Assembly (NCBI RefSeq): GCF_000003605.2
Contig: NW_003120431.1
Location: 153,049-171,815 of the forward strand
Origin: Saccoglossus kowalevskii
Taxonomy: Eukaryota > Hemichordata > Enteropneusta > Harrimaniidae
Direction: 5' to 3'
DNA length: 18,767 nucleotides
The position numbers and the translations under genes were made by a program. This document shows positions 18,006-18,767 of this stretch, one piece after another (within the stretch, counting starts at the first letter, position 1; each line of letters starts with the position of its first letter). A model generated the notes under the pieces. That model was not told the DNA's origin. It did no database searches and was given only the letters and a program-made list of their open reading frames with translations.

Positions 18006-18767
18006 CTGTGTAGAAAAAAATAAAACAACTAAATTAATATCCGCTATCGAAAGCAAAATCAATCTTAGTGTCATGGCTGTTGTTCAAAGTAAGATGCATA
18101 CGAGTATTTGAAGATTTACGGAAAAAACTATAAATTCTATAGCGTGTGGAATCCAACACAATAAGATATATTTCCGCAAATCTTGGAATAATGAAAAATG
18201 TTCATTATGTTATAACAAGAACTTGTTTTACAAGTTTTTATACTCAATTTCAAGCACGGTGTCACCATGTTTCTGGCCTATGACATTCAATTTCGTATTT
18301 TGAATGCATATTTCTGCCTCTCTCACAATCGTATATTACGTAACGCAATAAAAATCTGCATCATTTAATCTATCTACTTTCAAAAATTTTATTAGTGAAA
18401 TACGTAGTCGACCATGCAATAAGAGACATTTTATTCTAAATTTGTGAGACTTCCGTCGAGCCGGATCACCCTTACGTAATCGTATATGTACCTCAGTCAA
18501 AACTTACGAGACTTGAAATTGAAAGCAATTTGAAGAAATACGCAATAAACCATGTAAAGGTCCCGGTCCCGGTCCCACTGGACAATAGCCAAAAAACATA
18601 TGCAAAAAGGGCACAGGGGACGAGCAAAATTTCGGGGTTGGTTACATCCGAATTCAACTGTTCCTGAAATTTCCGAACATTTTCTAAAACAGAACGGAAA
18701 AAAATGGACGTGGGTAGTATGTAGCGGGGGTGTCAAACAGATTTTCATCAGAAGCCTAGCGGATGAA
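18006..18767 (-). other. Upstream of the first recognised peptidase exon
   Basis: The family motif D-A-H (as in IPxxDAHxSEY) and the preceding helix should be encoded upstream, but I see no such exon here. The region is probably intron, with earlier exons off the right edge. It contains a hexamer repeat (GGTCCC three times, 18559-18576) inside a GC-richer patch (18555-18660). The minus-strand open frame at 18497-18748 has no recognisable domain. Confidence 0.5.

Noticed and set aside
18497-18748. Minus-strand open frame of 83 codons with several Cys and Pro
   Set aside because: No domain recognised and it does not encode the missing N-terminal peptidase segment; it may be repeat-derived.
1-18767. 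tRNA, rRNA or other structured RNA genes
   Set aside because: No cloverleaf boxes or rRNA-like stretches recognised by eye; a covariance-model scan would be decisive.
1-18767. A new multi-gene system linking the two genes
   Set aside because: WDCP and an Xaa-Pro aminopeptidase have no known functional link, are separated by 2.9 kb, and are simply tandem neighbours.

Overview
The window looks like nuclear DNA from an AT-rich invertebrate animal. There is no operon-like layout, and all recognisable coding sequence is cut into short exons bounded by GT..AG introns. The introns are filled with minisatellites, a tetranucleotide microsatellite and small inverted-repeat elements. I cannot fix the phylum from sequence alone; a marine deuterostome or lophotrochozoan would fit. 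Two protein-coding genes are visible, both on the minus strand and arranged head to tail.

Gene 1 (about 373-6601, minus) is a homologue of WDCP, the WD-repeat and coiled-coil-containing protein. Eight coding exons join in frame from the start codon (6589, or 6601 in the same frame). They collinearly match the N-terminal half of the vertebrate protein (337 codons from the 6589 start), and the gene then runs off the left edge. Its introns hold a 35-bp minisatellite touching the exon 5 donor (about 2668-3112), an element with 21-bp perfect inverted ends (about 1795-2092), and a palindromic MITE-like element (5182-5392). Upstream are plausible promoter motifs: an AP-1-like site, a perfect CRE and a YY1-type site (6677-6803).

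The intergenic stretch (6602-9474) is AT-rich and holds no gene I can support. It contains a very compact G-quadruplex-capable tract (8087-8123) and two short perfect hairpins.

Gene 2 (9475-18005, minus) is an M24B Xaa-Pro aminopeptidase of the GPI-anchored XPNPEP2 type. Nineteen exons join with no frame break to give 631 residues, ending in a hydrophobic GPI-signal-like tail. Only the N-terminal leader and the start of the creatinase-like domain are missing, presumably off the right edge. All five metal ligands are present, but the conserved catalytic histidine of the VHEGP motif is arginine. Its introns hold a 30-bp minisatellite with a TACGTA core (about 16775-17440), a degenerate array of about 20 bp (11094-11330), a (TGAA)n microsatellite (14227-14346), and a CpG-bearing element with 15-bp inverted ends (13199-13329).

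The two genes have no obvious functional link. I found no multi-gene system, CRISPR array, RNA gene or intact autonomous transposon. The main points of interest are the repeated splice-donor minisatellite and the altered peptidase active site.
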